15,155 nucleotides of DNA from Asticcacaulis sp. (GCF_020217185.1 NZ_JAIWNX010000288.1:1-15155); one strand, 5' to 3'. Shown: positions 1 to 8,212, numbered from the stretch's first letter. Notes: generated by a model from the sequence alone, not told the origin. Numbers and translations: made by a program.

Positions 1-75
1 CCCTCGCTGATCTTGTTCTTCCTGGCGCAGAAATACTTCGTCGAAGGCGTCACCTCCGGCGCGGTGAAGGGGTAG
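1..75 (+). CDS. 3' end of a carbohydrate ABC-transporter permease (partial)
   Basis: Only the last 24 codons are in the window. They read as a hydrophobic segment followed by a short tail (PSLILFFLAQKYFVEGVTSG then AVKG) and a TAG stop. The pattern FFLAQKYFVEGVTSGAVKG is typical of the C-terminus of MalG-type (CUT1 family) inner-membrane sugar permeases, where the last transmembrane helix is followed by a short cytoplasmic end rich in G and K. The stop lies four bases before the start of the sugar-binding lipoprotein gene, which fits an ABC importer operon. The exact substrate cannot be told from this fragment; the downstream pectin enzymes suggest oligogalacturonides or rhamnogalacturonan fragments. 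Confidence 0.8.
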   Translation, partial: PSLILFFLAQKYFVEGVTSGAVKG

Positions 76-79
76 GGCG

Positions 80-1381
80 ATGGACGCTTACAGACTTCAC
101 CGCCGGTTCGTCCTGCTGGGCGCCTCTGCCGCCGCGCTCACCGCCTGCTCAAAGCCGCGCCCGGCCCCTTCAACCGGGCGTGAATTGCGCATGAGTTGGT
201 GGGGCGGGTCTTCGGCGCACAAGGCGACGCTTGAGGCGCTGCGCCTGTTCGAGGAAAAGCACGGCATCCGCGTGCGCGGCGAATATACGGGCTTTGCCGG
301 CCATCTGGAGCGGCTGACGACGCAGATCGCCGGGGGGACCGCCCCCGACGTTATGCAGATCAACTGGTACTGGCAGACCCTGTTTTCGCGCGACGGTACG
401 GGCTTCTACGACCTGAAAAAGCTGACGGACAAGCTCGACCTCAGCCAGTTCGATGCGCGCACGCTCGGCATGGGTACCAATAAGGGCGTGCTGAACGCCG
501 TTGCGGTGTCGAACGCCGCGCGTCTGTTTTATCTCAACCAGACCACCTATCAGAAGGCGGGCCTCAGCCTGCCCACGACCTGGGACGAGCTGTTTGCACG
601 CGGGCCGCAGTTCCGCGAAAAACTGGGTACGGGCTATTATCCGCTCGATGGCCTGTTTCTGGAGTTTATCGCGCTCGCCCGCACCTATGTGGTGCAGGGC
701 ACGGGTAAGCCCCTGATCAATGCCGAGACGAAATCGCTCAACTGTACGCGGGCCGATATGTACGACTTTGCGGGCCTTTACGCCCGCATGACGCGCGAAC
801 ACGTCTGGCCCAGCGCGCAGGTGCGCGCCTCCTATGGCAATGTGGCGCAACAGGAGATGCGGCCGTGGATCAACGGCCAGTTCGCCGGTACCTTCCAGTG
901 GAACAGCTCGATCGATAAATATAGCGACACGCTGGCCGGAAAGCAGACACTGGCGCTGGCCCCCTATCTGCTGCGGCCGGGGGCGAAGGACGCCGGGATG
1001 ATGTATCGTCCCGCCATGATGTTCGCGGTCAATGCCAAAACGGCGTACCCGGACGAAGCGGCGCTTTTGATCGAGTTTCTGCTCAACGACCCGGCCGGCA
1101 TCCGCGCCATGGGGCTGAAACGCGGCGTGCCGGTATCCAAGGCGGCGCGCACCCTGCTCGACAAGGAAGGGTTGATCACGCCTATCCAGCAGCAGAGCGA
1201 GGCGCAACTGGCGGCGGCGCAGATCCATGTAGTCGAAAGCCCGTGGTTCGAACATCCGCGCGTGCGCGACGGCTTTCAGGACATATTGGAGGCGCTGGGC
1301 TATGGCCGCCTGAGCGAACGCGAGGCCGGCGACCGCCTCTATGACGACATCAACGCCATCCTGCACCGCGTCGTGCGATGA
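80..1381 (+). CDS. Extracellular solute-binding lipoprotein of a sugar ABC transporter (family 1)
   Basis: Captures a sugar or oligosaccharide in the periplasm and delivers it to the ABC permeases encoded just upstream. The N-terminus is a lipoprotein signal: a basic HRRF stretch, a short hydrophobic run and the lipobox LTAC with the lipidated Cys at residue 23. The paired arginines (RRFVLLG) are also compatible with Tat export. The mature protein begins with the SWWGG stretch, then the region LTTQIAGGTAPDVMQINWYW (about residues 81-100), which is characteristic of family 1 binding proteins. At 433 residues the length is normal. A purine-rich GGGGTAGGGCG precedes the ATG. Its end overlaps the GH28 gene by four bases (ATGA). 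The sequence style recalls the oligogalacturonide-binding TogB proteins, from memory and unverified. With GH28 and GH105 partners, a pectin oligomer is the likely ligand. Confidence 0.88.
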   Translation: MDAYRLHRRFVLLGASAAALTACSKPRPAPSTGRELRMSWWGGSSAHKATLEALRLFEEKHGIRVRGEYTGFAGHLERLTTQIAGGTAPDVMQINWYWQTLFSRDGTGFYDLKKLTDKLDLSQFDARTLGMGTNKGVLNAVAVSNAARLFYLNQTTYQKAGLSLPTTWDELFARGPQFREKLGTGYYPLDGLFLEFIALARTYVVQGTGKPLINAETKSLNCTRADMYDFAGLYARMTREHVWPSAQVRASYGNVAQQEMRPWINGQFAGTFQWNSSIDKYSDTLAGKQTLALAPYLLRPGAKDAGMMYRPAMMFAVNAKTAYPDEAALLIEFLLNDPAGIRAMGLKRGVPVSKAARTLLDKEGLITPIQQQSEAQLAAAQIHVVESPWFEHPRVRDGFQDILEALGYGRLSEREAGDRLYDDINAILHRVVR

Positions 1382-2916
1382 CGGGTCTGCGCTGTCTGGC
1401 TGTCCTGCCGACGGCCCTGAGCTTTGAGGTCGATGACGGCTCGATCTGGGCCGCGGATGCCCCGCGCGACGTATGGGTGGATGGCGCGCTGGCGTTGCGG
1501 ACAGACCGGAATGTCTTTTCGCTGTATGATCTGCGACCGGACACACAATACGCGGTGCGCGTTGGGGCCGACCGGTTGGTGGTGCGGACCGCCGCCTGCA
1601 AGGCCGTGGTTGATCCGCGCGCCTTCGGGGCCAAAGGCGATGGCGTCAGCGACGATACGGCGGCGCTTCAGGCCGCATTGATGGCCTGCCCGCCGGGCGG
1701 TCTAGTGCGACTAAGCGCCGGGCGCTACCTGACCGCGCCCCTGTTCCTCAAAAGCGATATGGCCGTCGAACTGTGCGACGGTGCAGACGTGCTGGGTCAT
1801 CGCGATATAACAAAATGGCCGGTCTTACCGGGTGTACTACCGGACGCCGAGGGGACGGAACGGACCTGTCTCGGGTCGTGGGAAGGCGAGGCGGAGGCCT
1901 GCCACGCCGCCCTGTTCAACCTGTTGTTTGCGCGCAACGTGCAGCTTTACGGGCGCGGTGTCATCGACGGTCAGGCCGGGTTTGACACCTGGTGGGAAAA
2001 GCCCAAGGCGCGGTTTGTCGGCTGGCGTCCGCGCCTGATCTTTATGGTCGAAAGCGAACAGGTCATACTGCACGGTCTGACCCTGAAAAACAGCCCGTCA
2101 TGGACGCTCCACCCGCTGTTGTCGCGTGGTCTGACCTTTGCTGACCTGCGCATCGAGGCCCCGGCCGACAGCCCCAATACGGATGGCCTCAATCCGGAAA
2201 GCAGCACCGATATTGTCATCAGCGGCGTCGATTTTGCCGTGGGCGACGACTGCATCGCGCTAAAGTCAGGCAAGATCAGCATGGCGAGACGCACTGTGCG
2301 TCCAACCCGCCGTGTGCGTATTTCCAACTGCCGGATGCGCGACGGTCATGGGGCCGTGGTCATCGGATCGGAGATGGCCTCGGGTGTCTATGACGTGTCC
2401 GTACAGACCTGTCTGTTTATAAACACCGATCGCGGTATCCGCCTGAAAACGCGGCGTGGCCGTGGGCGGGAGGCGGTGATCCGGGGTCTCAATTGCCGCC
2501 ATATCCGCATGGAGGGCGTCGGCACGGCCTTCGTGATCAACAGCTTCTACTGGTGCGATCCGGACGGCCAAACGGACTATGTGGGCGACCGTAACCCTCG
2601 CCCGGTCGATGACGGTACGCCCTCCATCGGCGACATCCATCTGAGCCATATCGACGCCACAGGTGTGCGTCACGCGGGCCTCTACGTGCTGGGCCTGCCG
2701 GAGCAGCCGGTGGACGGCCTGACGCTCGACCACATCCGCCTGCGCTTCGACCCCGACGCGCAGCCCGGCGAACCCGATATGGCCGCTTCGATTGCGCCCG
2801 TGGCGCGTCTCGGCGGCCTGATCGCCAATGTCAGACATCTTCGCACAAACGCGCTGGACATAGACGGCCAGAGCGGCGAAACCCTTACGCTGGAAAATGT
2901 CACATGCTTGACCTGA
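1378..2916 (+). CDS. GH28 polygalacturonase-like glycoside hydrolase with N-terminal Fn3-like domain, no signal peptide
   Basis: Predicted to hydrolyse alpha-1,4 links of galacturonan, most likely releasing galacturonate residues from chain ends. Residues 1-72 look like a small beta-sandwich (fibronectin-III-like) domain. From about residue 79 the DPRAFGAKGDGVSDDTAALQ stretch opens the parallel beta-helix. All GH28 signatures are present in order: NTDG (267-270), GDDC (289-292), GHG (323-325) and RLK (355-357, usually RIK). The three catalytic aspartates are D269, D290 and D291. The 512-residue length suits bacterial exo-acting members, some of which carry the same N-terminal domain. The first 20 residues lack a charged N-terminus plus hydrophobic core, so the enzyme probably acts inside the cell on imported oligomers. 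It overlaps the binding protein gene by 4 bases and the GH105 gene by 13, so translation is probably coupled. Exo versus endo action and galacturonan versus rhamnogalacturonan specificity are not settled. Confidence 0.9.
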   Translation: MTGLRCLAVLPTALSFEVDDGSIWAADAPRDVWVDGALALRTDRNVFSLYDLRPDTQYAVRVGADRLVVRTAACKAVVDPRAFGAKGDGVSDDTAALQAALMACPPGGLVRLSAGRYLTAPLFLKSDMAVELCDGADVLGHRDITKWPVLPGVLPDAEGTERTCLGSWEGEAEACHAALFNLLFARNVQLYGRGVIDGQAGFDTWWEKPKARFVGWRPRLIFMVESEQVILHGLTLKNSPSWTLHPLLSRGLTFADLRIEAPADSPNTDGLNPESSTDIVISGVDFAVGDDCIALKSGKISMARRTVRPTRRVRISNCRMRDGHGAVVIGSEMASGVYDVSVQTCLFINTDRGIRLKTRRGRGREAVIRGLNCRHIRMEGVGTAFVINSFYWCDPDGQTDYVGDRNPRPVDDGTPSIGDIHLSHIDATGVRHAGLYVLGLPEQPVDGLTLDHIRLRFDPDAQPGEPDMAASIAPVARLGGLIANVRHLRTNALDIDGQSGETLTLENVTCLT

Positions 2917-4082
2917 AACACAACATCCCCGTCGATGTCGCCGCGGCACCAACGCAGCGCGCCTTCGATCTGTCGCCGCAGACAACCACGTCTCTGGCGC
3001 GCTTTGGCGACTCTGTCCCCGCCTTCATCAGCGGTTATTTCCGCACCTGGGAGCCCTATCGCCCGCACTGGAACTACGAAGACGGCGTGGTGTGGAAGGG
3101 GGCGCTCGACCTCTATCAGGTGACGCAGGATCGCGTGTTTCTTGACTATATTCTGGGTGAGATGCAAACGCGCGTCCTGCCCGATGGCTCCATGCCAACC
3201 TTCCACCCGCAGGAATACAATATCGACAATGTCAACGGCGGGAAGATCCTGTTTCCGCTCTACGCCATTACGGGTGAGGCCCGCTTCCGCACGGCGATGG
3301 ACGTGCAGTTTGCGCAGCTCAAGGACCATCCGCGCACGCAGTCGGGCAATTACTGGCACAAGCAGATCTATCCGCATCAGGTGTGGCTGGATGGCCTGTT
3401 TATGGCCCAGCCGTTTCAGACCGAATACGCCCGCATAACTCAGGACGAAGCCCTGTTTGCCGACACGGTGGCGCAGTTCCGCTTCGTCGATCACACTCTG
3501 CAAAAGGGTAACGGTCTCTATGCCCACGGCTGGGACGAAAGCCGCACCGAGCGTTGGGCTGATAAGCAGACCGGTCTGTCCCAAAACGTTTGGGGCCGGG
3601 CCATGGGCTGGTGGATCGGGGCGCTGGTCGATGTCTATGAGGCTTCCGACGGGTTCGGCGCCTCCCTGCGTGCCGATATTGCCGACATTACCCGCCGCAC
3701 GCTTGAGGCCCTGCTGAAGTTCCGCTCGGACAACGGCCTGTGGTATCAGGTCGTCGATCAGGGCGCGCGCGAAGGCAATTACGAAGAGGCCTCGGCCTCG
3801 CTGATGGTCGCTTATGGCCTGATGAAGGCGGCGCGTCTGGGCATTATGTCCGAAGACACGGGCCGCACGGGCGTCGAGTCGCTGAAAGCCGTCTGCGCGC
3901 GCTTTGTGACGCCGTCGGCGCTCAATGGTGTGTGCGGTGTGGCCGGGCTTGGCAATGTGCCCTATCGTGACGGCTCCTACGCCTACTACCTCTCCGAAAA
4001 AATCACCCCCAATGATCCCAAGGGCGTGGGGGCCCTCATGTGGGCCCTGTCCGAAGGGATACGCACAAAGGACACCCTATGA
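2904..4082 (+). CDS. GH105 (GH88/105 clan) unsaturated rhamnogalacturonyl hydrolase
   Basis: Removes the 4,5-unsaturated galacturonic acid from the non-reducing end of oligosaccharides left by pectate or rhamnogalacturonan lyases, using hydration of the double bond. Visible family blocks are HWNYEDGVVWKGAL (55-68), NIDNVNGGKILFPLY (106-120), YPHQVWLDGLFMA (156-168), YAHGWDES (206-213) and WGRAMGWW (230-237). D108 and D163 sit where the two key aspartates of Bacillus YteR lie, judged by motif and not by alignment. The alpha/alpha-barrel length of 392 residues is normal. No signal peptide is visible, which matches the known cytoplasmic YteR type. The start lies 13 bases inside the end of the GH28 gene and the stop overlaps the next start (ATGA). 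GH88 is a less likely alternative because the YteR-like PHQxWLDGL block is clear. Confidence 0.9.
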   Translation: MLDLKHNIPVDVAAAPTQRAFDLSPQTTTSLARFGDSVPAFISGYFRTWEPYRPHWNYEDGVVWKGALDLYQVTQDRVFLDYILGEMQTRVLPDGSMPTFHPQEYNIDNVNGGKILFPLYAITGEARFRTAMDVQFAQLKDHPRTQSGNYWHKQIYPHQVWLDGLFMAQPFQTEYARITQDEALFADTVAQFRFVDHTLQKGNGLYAHGWDESRTERWADKQTGLSQNVWGRAMGWWIGALVDVYEASDGFGASLRADIADITRRTLEALLKFRSDNGLWYQVVDQGAREGNYEEASASLMVAYGLMKAARLGIMSEDTGRTGVESLKAVCARFVTPSALNGVCGVAGLGNVPYRDGSYAYYLSEKITPNDPKGVGALMWALSEGIRTKDTL

Positions 4083-4921
4083 GCCTCAAAGACATTGCCC
4101 AGAACTTTGTTGCCGCCCGTCGCGCGGCGCGCGCCCTCAGCGACTATCCGGGGCAGATTCCGGCGGTGCTGACGGACTCCTACGCCATTCAGGAAGAGGC
4201 GATCAGACTGTGGGATCGCCCGGTCATCGGCTGGAAGATCGGCCGTCTGGCACCGGAACGTCAGGCCGAACACGGCACCGAGCGCCTGGCCGGCCCGATT
4301 TTTGAGACCGTCTTCAAACCCTCTGAAGGCGAGGTTGAAATCCCGGTTTTTGAAAACGGCTTTGCGGCGGTCGAGGCCGAGTTTGTCTTCCGCATCGGCG
4401 TCGATGCCGAACCGGGCAAGACCGACTATAGCGAGGCCGAGGCCCTGCGTCTGATCGACGCGCTGTTTGCCGGAGTCGAGATGGCCGGCTCCCCGCTGCC
4501 GACGATCAACAAGCTGGGCCCGACCGTCGTGGCGTCTGATTTTGGCAATAATTTTGGCCTGATTCTGGGGACGCAACTGGCGGCCTTTGACGCCTCAAGC
4601 ACGGTCGAAGCCTTAAGCGAAGCGGTGGTGAAGGGCTATGCGGCCACGACTGAAATTGACGGTCAGGTGGTGGGCGAAGGCGGCCTGTTCACCATGCCGG
4701 GCGGCCCGCTGAAGGCCATAGGCTGGCTGGCTGGGCATCTGGCGGCGCGCGGGCGTCCGCTGACAAAGGGCCAGTTGATCTCATCGGGGGCGACGACCGG
4801 TATCCACGACATCCTGCCCGGTCAGTCGTCGGTGGTGACCTATGCGGGTCCGCACCATGAAACGACGCAGATTCGCCTGAAGACCGTTACCCTGACCGAG
4901 GCGCGCCCCGAACTCGCGTGA
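4079..4921 (+). CDS. Fumarylacetoacetase-fold protein, 2-keto-4-pentenoate hydratase family
   Basis: A 280-residue protein of the MhpD/HpaH type, which adds water to enol or keto acids using a divalent metal. The family pattern is visible: GWKIG (51-55), a metal-binding E-x-E in AAVEAEFVFRIG (E99, E101), a third candidate ligand E134 in FAGVEMAG, SDFGNNFGLILGT (153-165) and GGPLKAIGWLAGHLAARG in the C-terminal half. I chose the ATG at 4079 because AAAGGA lies seven bases upstream and because it overlaps the GH105 stop by ATGA. A GTG at 4040 would add 13 unconserved-looking residues. Known relatives act on aromatic-cleavage products, but the fold is also used for sugar acids, for example the 2-keto-3-deoxyxylonate dehydratase of Caulobacter. 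Here the operon suggests a keto-deoxy uronate-derived substrate. The real substrate is unknown. Confidence 0.78.
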   Translation: MSLKDIAQNFVAARRAARALSDYPGQIPAVLTDSYAIQEEAIRLWDRPVIGWKIGRLAPERQAEHGTERLAGPIFETVFKPSEGEVEIPVFENGFAAVEAEFVFRIGVDAEPGKTDYSEAEALRLIDALFAGVEMAGSPLPTINKLGPTVVASDFGNNFGLILGTQLAAFDASSTVEALSEAVVKGYAATTEIDGQVVGEGGLFTMPGGPLKAIGWLAGHLAARGRPLTKGQLISSGATTGIHDILPGQSSVVTYAGPHHETTQIRLKTVTLTEARPELA

Positions 4922-4932
4922 TGTTTATGACA

Positions 4933-4979
4933 CGGTGGCCGCCCAGAGAAGCCGCTCAGGGAGGCCGCCGCCTTTTTTA
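4933..4979 (+). terminator. Candidate Rho-independent terminator after the pectin operon
   Basis: Begins 12 bases after the hydratase-fold gene stop. CGGTGGC (4933-4939) can pair with GCCGCC(G) ending at 4972, allowing one G-U pair, and six T residues follow at once (4973-4978). The stem is imperfect with a long GC-rich loop, so strength is uncertain. The position and T-run favour a real terminator. Confidence 0.5.
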
Positions 4980-5137
4980 TTCAGCCTTTGTTAAAGGGCC
5001 GCGCCGACTATGGGGCGAAAAGCGCCGTCAGAGCGTCATATCAGCGGGAGTGCACCTATGGCAGATTTGTCACCCTTTTAATCAACCTGAACGAAGGCGC
5101 TTGTCTTTTGTGCGCGCCTGTGTCTAGCTGAGGCCAC

Positions 5138-5174
5138 TGACACCGGTTACCATGCGTGTTTGACACCGGTATCA
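5138..5174 (+). promoter_or_regulatory. Tandem LacI-like operator candidates overlapping a -35 box
   Basis: TGACACCGGT occurs twice, at 5138-5147 and 5161-5170, 23 bases apart, about two helical turns. The second extends to TGACACCGGTATCA (5161-5174), a 14-base palindrome with six of seven half-site positions matching and a central CG, which is the usual layout of LacI-family operators. The first copy (TGACACCGGTTACC) is less symmetric. The second copy overlaps TTGACA (5160-5165). A -10 like TTAAAA at 5183-5188 would lie 17 bases downstream but matches poorly. A regulator bound here would block transcription of the receptor gene. The regulator gene is not in the window; the palindrome is seen, and its role is inferred. 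Confidence 0.5.
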
Positions 5175-5269
5175 TTTCAACATTAAAAAAACCTGCCCTC
5201 AAAGGGCGTCCACTGCCTGATCAGCGCGCCAGCCAAGAGCGTGCAGCGGGCCGAACGGGGAGTTACAAT

Positions 5270-8212
5270 ATGAAAACCAAGTCCAACCACAGTCGTACTG
5301 CGTCCGCCATCGCCCGCTATGGCGTATCCGTTCTGGCGCTGGTCGCCACGGGTGCGGCCATGCCGGCTCTGGCTCAGGAGGCCGCGCCGGCGGCAACGGA
5401 TGACGTCGAAACCGTCGTCGTGACGGGTTTCCGCAACAGCCTTCAGACGGCGATCAACGAGAAAAAACGCTCGACCGACATGGTCGATGTGATCAAGGCC
5501 GAAGACATTGGTCAGTTTCCTGACCTCAACCTCGCCGAATCCCTGCAACGCATTCCGGGCGTGTCGATTGACCGCGACGGCGGTGAAGGCAAGCAGATCA
5601 CGGTCCGTGGCCTGAACTCCGAATTTTCGCGCACGCGCATCAACGGCCTTGAGGCGCTGGCCACTACGGGCTCGAAGGATTCGTCCGGCGGCACCAACCG
5701 CGGTCGCGGGTTTGACTTCAACGTCTTCGCCGCCGACCTCTTCAACTCGCTGACCGTGCGCAAGTCCATGTCGGCCGAAGTCGATGAAGGGTCCCTGGGG
5801 GCCACGGTCGATCTGCAAACAGCGCGTCCGTTCGACTATAAGGGCTTCACCATGGCCTCGTCGGTGCAGTTTGGCTATAACGACAAGTCGGGCAAGACCG
5901 AGCCGCGCGGCACCTTCATGATCTCCAACCGCTGGGCCGATGGCAAGCTGGGGGCGCTGTTGTCGGTGGCCTATGGTGAGCGTACCGTCATCGAAGAAGG
6001 TGCCAATACCACCCGCTGGGAAAATGCCTATGCGGCGTCAAACATCGGGCGCTTCCAGAGCTTCTCGACGGATGGTGGCAAGACCTTTACGGCCATTACG
6101 CCCTGTACCGGTGGGGGCGCGACGCCAAACACGACGCGCGTCTGTAACACCAATTCGGCGCTGGAACCGGCCCTGACCGGCGAAGCGGCCAAGATCTCCA
6201 ACTCGCTGCACCCGCGCATCCCGCGCTTCAACCACTTTGAAACCGAGCAGAAGCGTCTCGGCGTCACCGGTTCCTTCCAGATGCGCCCGTTTGACGGCAC
6301 GCTGATCTCGCTGGACGGCATGTACGCCAAGTTCGGCGCCAACCGCGACGAGTGGGAAATCGAAGCTATTTCCTTCAGCCGCAGTGGTCAGGGCAACCCT
6401 CAGACGGACATCTACGACTATACGATCGACGGTAAGGGCACCATCACCAAGGCTTCGTTCAACGATGTCGATATCCGTTCGGAACACCGCTTTGATGAGC
6501 TGACCACCACCTTCACCCAGGGCAATCTGACCTGGGATCAGACCTGGGGTGAGCGCTTCTCGACCAAGCTGATGATCGGTTCGTCGAAATCGGTGCAGGA
6601 CACGCCGGAACAAACGACCTTCACGCTCGAATCCTATGATGTCGATGGCTATTCCTACGATTTCACCGACATGACGGCGCCGAAGTTTAACTACAGCACG
6701 AAGAATGGCTGTACGCCGGATCAGGCCTGTTACTGGACCTATTCATCCAGCACGGCGAGCGGCGATGCCTCGCTGATCCGTCTGCGTCCGCAGCAGGTAA
6801 CGAATAAATTCACCACCACGCGGCTGGATGCCAAGTTTGACCTCACCGATAATGTGACGATCAAGGCAGGTGTTTCGTCCAAGAAGTACGATTTCAACTC
6901 GACGGAATCCGGGCGTTATACCACTGACGTCAATGCGCGTAATGAAAATGCCAGTGGCAATATCGTCACGGAAATCAACAGCAATATCGCCAAGTACAGC
7001 CAGACGGTTTCGGTGGCGGGCAATACCTATCTGATCCCCAATCTTGACCTGATCCGCTCGACCTTTGGCTATGACTGTAACTGCGTCAATAGCTGGGGCA
7101 CCTTTACCACCAACTCGACCAACTCGTCGTCGCGCACCAATAACCGCGTGGCCAGCGAAACTGATAATGGCTGGTTCCTGCAAGCCGACTTCAGCGGTGA
7201 GATCGCGGGCCTGCCCTATCGCGGCAATATCGGTACGCGTCAGGTTGAAACCAATCTGGTGGCGACGGGTATCGTCGGGACGGCTAACAACAACTTCCGG
7301 CGCACGACGGTCGAACGCTCGTACAAGGACAATCTGCCCTCGTTCAACCTGATGATCCAGCCGGTGCCGAGCCTCTATCTGCGCTTTGCCGCGGCCAAGA
7401 CCATGGCGCGTCCGACGCTCCTGTCGATCATTCCGGGCGGCGGTTCGGTGAACACGTCGGCCAAGACCATCACCACGGGTAACCCGGCTCTGGACCCGGT
7501 ACGCGCCAATACGCTCGACTTCTCGGCCGAATGGTACGTCGATAAGGACACCCTGTTTACGGTGGCCCTGTTCAAAAAGGACATCAAGTCCTACATCCAG
7601 CAGCGTCAAACCACGGCTAAGTTGTCGGACTACGGCTATAATCCTGCCGACTTCGGCGAAGCGTCGGACGTCACCTATGCGGTCACCACGCCCGTCAACA
7701 CGCCGGGCGGTGAGCTGAAAGGCTATGAAATCTCGCTGCAAAAGCCCTTCCACTTCCTGCCGGGCTTCCTGCGTCACACGGGCGGTATCATCAACTACAC
7801 CAATGTCGAGTCGCAGATTAACTACTACACCTCGGCAACGGCCACGACGACGACGCGCGCCAACCTGCTGGGCCTGTCGCCCAAGGCGTGGAACATCACG
7901 GCCTATTACGAAGACGACAAGCTGTCGGGTCGTGTCGCCTTCGCCTATCGTGACGGCTACCTGTCGCAGCTCAATCCGGGTTCGTCGGCCGACTTCTGGG
8001 GCAAGAACGAGACCTTCAATATCGACGCTCAGGTCACCTATCAGATCAACAAGAACCTGACCTTCATCCTGGAAGGGATCAACCTGACTAACGAAGCCGA
8101 TGACCGCTTCATTGCCTACAACACTGTCCAGGGCAATACGGCGCAGGACCTGCTATATGACTACTCGAAGTCGGGTCGTCAGTACTATCTGGGTCTGCGT
8201 TACAAGTATTAG
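5270..8212 (+). CDS. TonB-dependent outer-membrane receptor (Xanthomonas/Caulobacter type)
   Basis: Energised outer-membrane transporter that imports a ligand too large for porins, here probably pectin-derived oligosaccharides. I place the start at the ATG at 5270, giving 980 residues, since GGGGAG lies seven bases upstream and a normal signal peptide follows (basic start, hydrophobic residues about 17-30, cleavage after ALA at 35). A GTG at 5156 would put 38 residues before the signal. TonB box ETVVVTG (47-53), plug domain from about residue 60 with SLQRIPGVSIDRDGGEGKQI (91-110) and VRGLNSEFSRTRINGLEA, then a long beta-barrel ending in the aromatic YYLGLRYKY. Cysteine pairs (TPCTGGG..RVCN, NGCTPDQACYW, YDCNCVN) probably staple extracellular loops. 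Ligand assignment is by neighbourhood only. The stop codon TAG is shared with the start of a palindromic repeat element. Confidence 0.93.
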   Translation: MKTKSNHSRTASAIARYGVSVLALVATGAAMPALAQEAAPAATDDVETVVVTGFRNSLQTAINEKKRSTDMVDVIKAEDIGQFPDLNLAESLQRIPGVSIDRDGGEGKQITVRGLNSEFSRTRINGLEALATTGSKDSSGGTNRGRGFDFNVFAADLFNSLTVRKSMSAEVDEGSLGATVDLQTARPFDYKGFTMASSVQFGYNDKSGKTEPRGTFMISNRWADGKLGALLSVAYGERTVIEEGANTTRWENAYAASNIGRFQSFSTDGGKTFTAITPCTGGGATPNTTRVCNTNSALEPALTGEAAKISNSLHPRIPRFNHFETEQKRLGVTGSFQMRPFDGTLISLDGMYAKFGANRDEWEIEAISFSRSGQGNPQTDIYDYTIDGKGTITKASFNDVDIRSEHRFDELTTTFTQGNLTWDQTWGERFSTKLMIGSSKSVQDTPEQTTFTLESYDVDGYSYDFTDMTAPKFNYSTKNGCTPDQACYWTYSSSTASGDASLIRLRPQQVTNKFTTTRLDAKFDLTDNVTIKAGVSSKKYDFNSTESGRYTTDVNARNENASGNIVTEINSNIAKYSQTVSVAGNTYLIPNLDLIRSTFGYDCNCVNSWGTFTTNSTNSSSRTNNRVASETDNGWFLQADFSGEIAGLPYRGNIGTRQVETNLVATGIVGTANNNFRRTTVERSYKDNLPSFNLMIQPVPSLYLRFAAAKTMARPTLLSIIPGGGSVNTSAKTITTGNPALDPVRANTLDFSAEWYVDKDTLFTVALFKKDIKSYIQQRQTTAKLSDYGYNPADFGEASDVTYAVTTPVNTPGGELKGYEISLQKPFHFLPGFLRHTGGIINYTNVESQINYYTSATATTTTRANLLGLSPKAWNITAYYEDDKLSGRVAFAYRDGYLSQLNPGSSADFWGKNETFNIDAQVTYQINKNLTFILEGINLTNEADDRFIAYNTVQGNTAQDLLYDYSKSGRQYYLGLRYKY

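Larger units (their letters stand above)
4922..5269 (+). other. Intergenic region and leader of the TonB-dependent receptor gene
   Basis: These 348 bases separate the pectin operon from the receptor gene. The left end holds the candidate terminator. Around 5138-5174 there are two operator-like sites and a TTGACA box. The stretch 4980-5137 shows no convincing gene, RNA or repeat. An open frame at 4918-5127 runs straight through the terminator and looks like chance. From about 5191 to 5256 the leader shows nothing I recognise; the ribosome-binding site GGGGAG (5257-5262) follows. Confidence 0.6.

Noticed and set aside
170..1546. 458-codon open frame on the - strand opposite the binding-protein gene
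   Set aside because: Same kind of shadow; the + strand frame has signal peptide, lipobox and family motifs, and the antisense protein looks like random R/H/A-rich sequence.
4040..4078. GTG start 13 codons upstream for the hydratase-fold protein
   Set aside because: No Shine-Dalgarno at that GTG, whereas the ATG at 4079 has AAAGGA and an ATGA overlap with the previous stop.
4918..5127. 69-codon frame after the hydratase-fold gene
   Set aside because: It reads through the candidate terminator, has no family resemblance and stops at the operator region. Chance is the simpler explanation.
5156..5269. GTG start 38 codons upstream for the receptor
   Set aside because: It would bury the signal peptide and lie within the operator/promoter region; the ATG at 5270 has GGGGAG at the right distance.
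6743..7777. 344-codon open frame on the - strand inside the receptor gene
   Set aside because: Receptor frame is continuous and conserved to the last aromatic residue; the antisense product is R-rich without domain.
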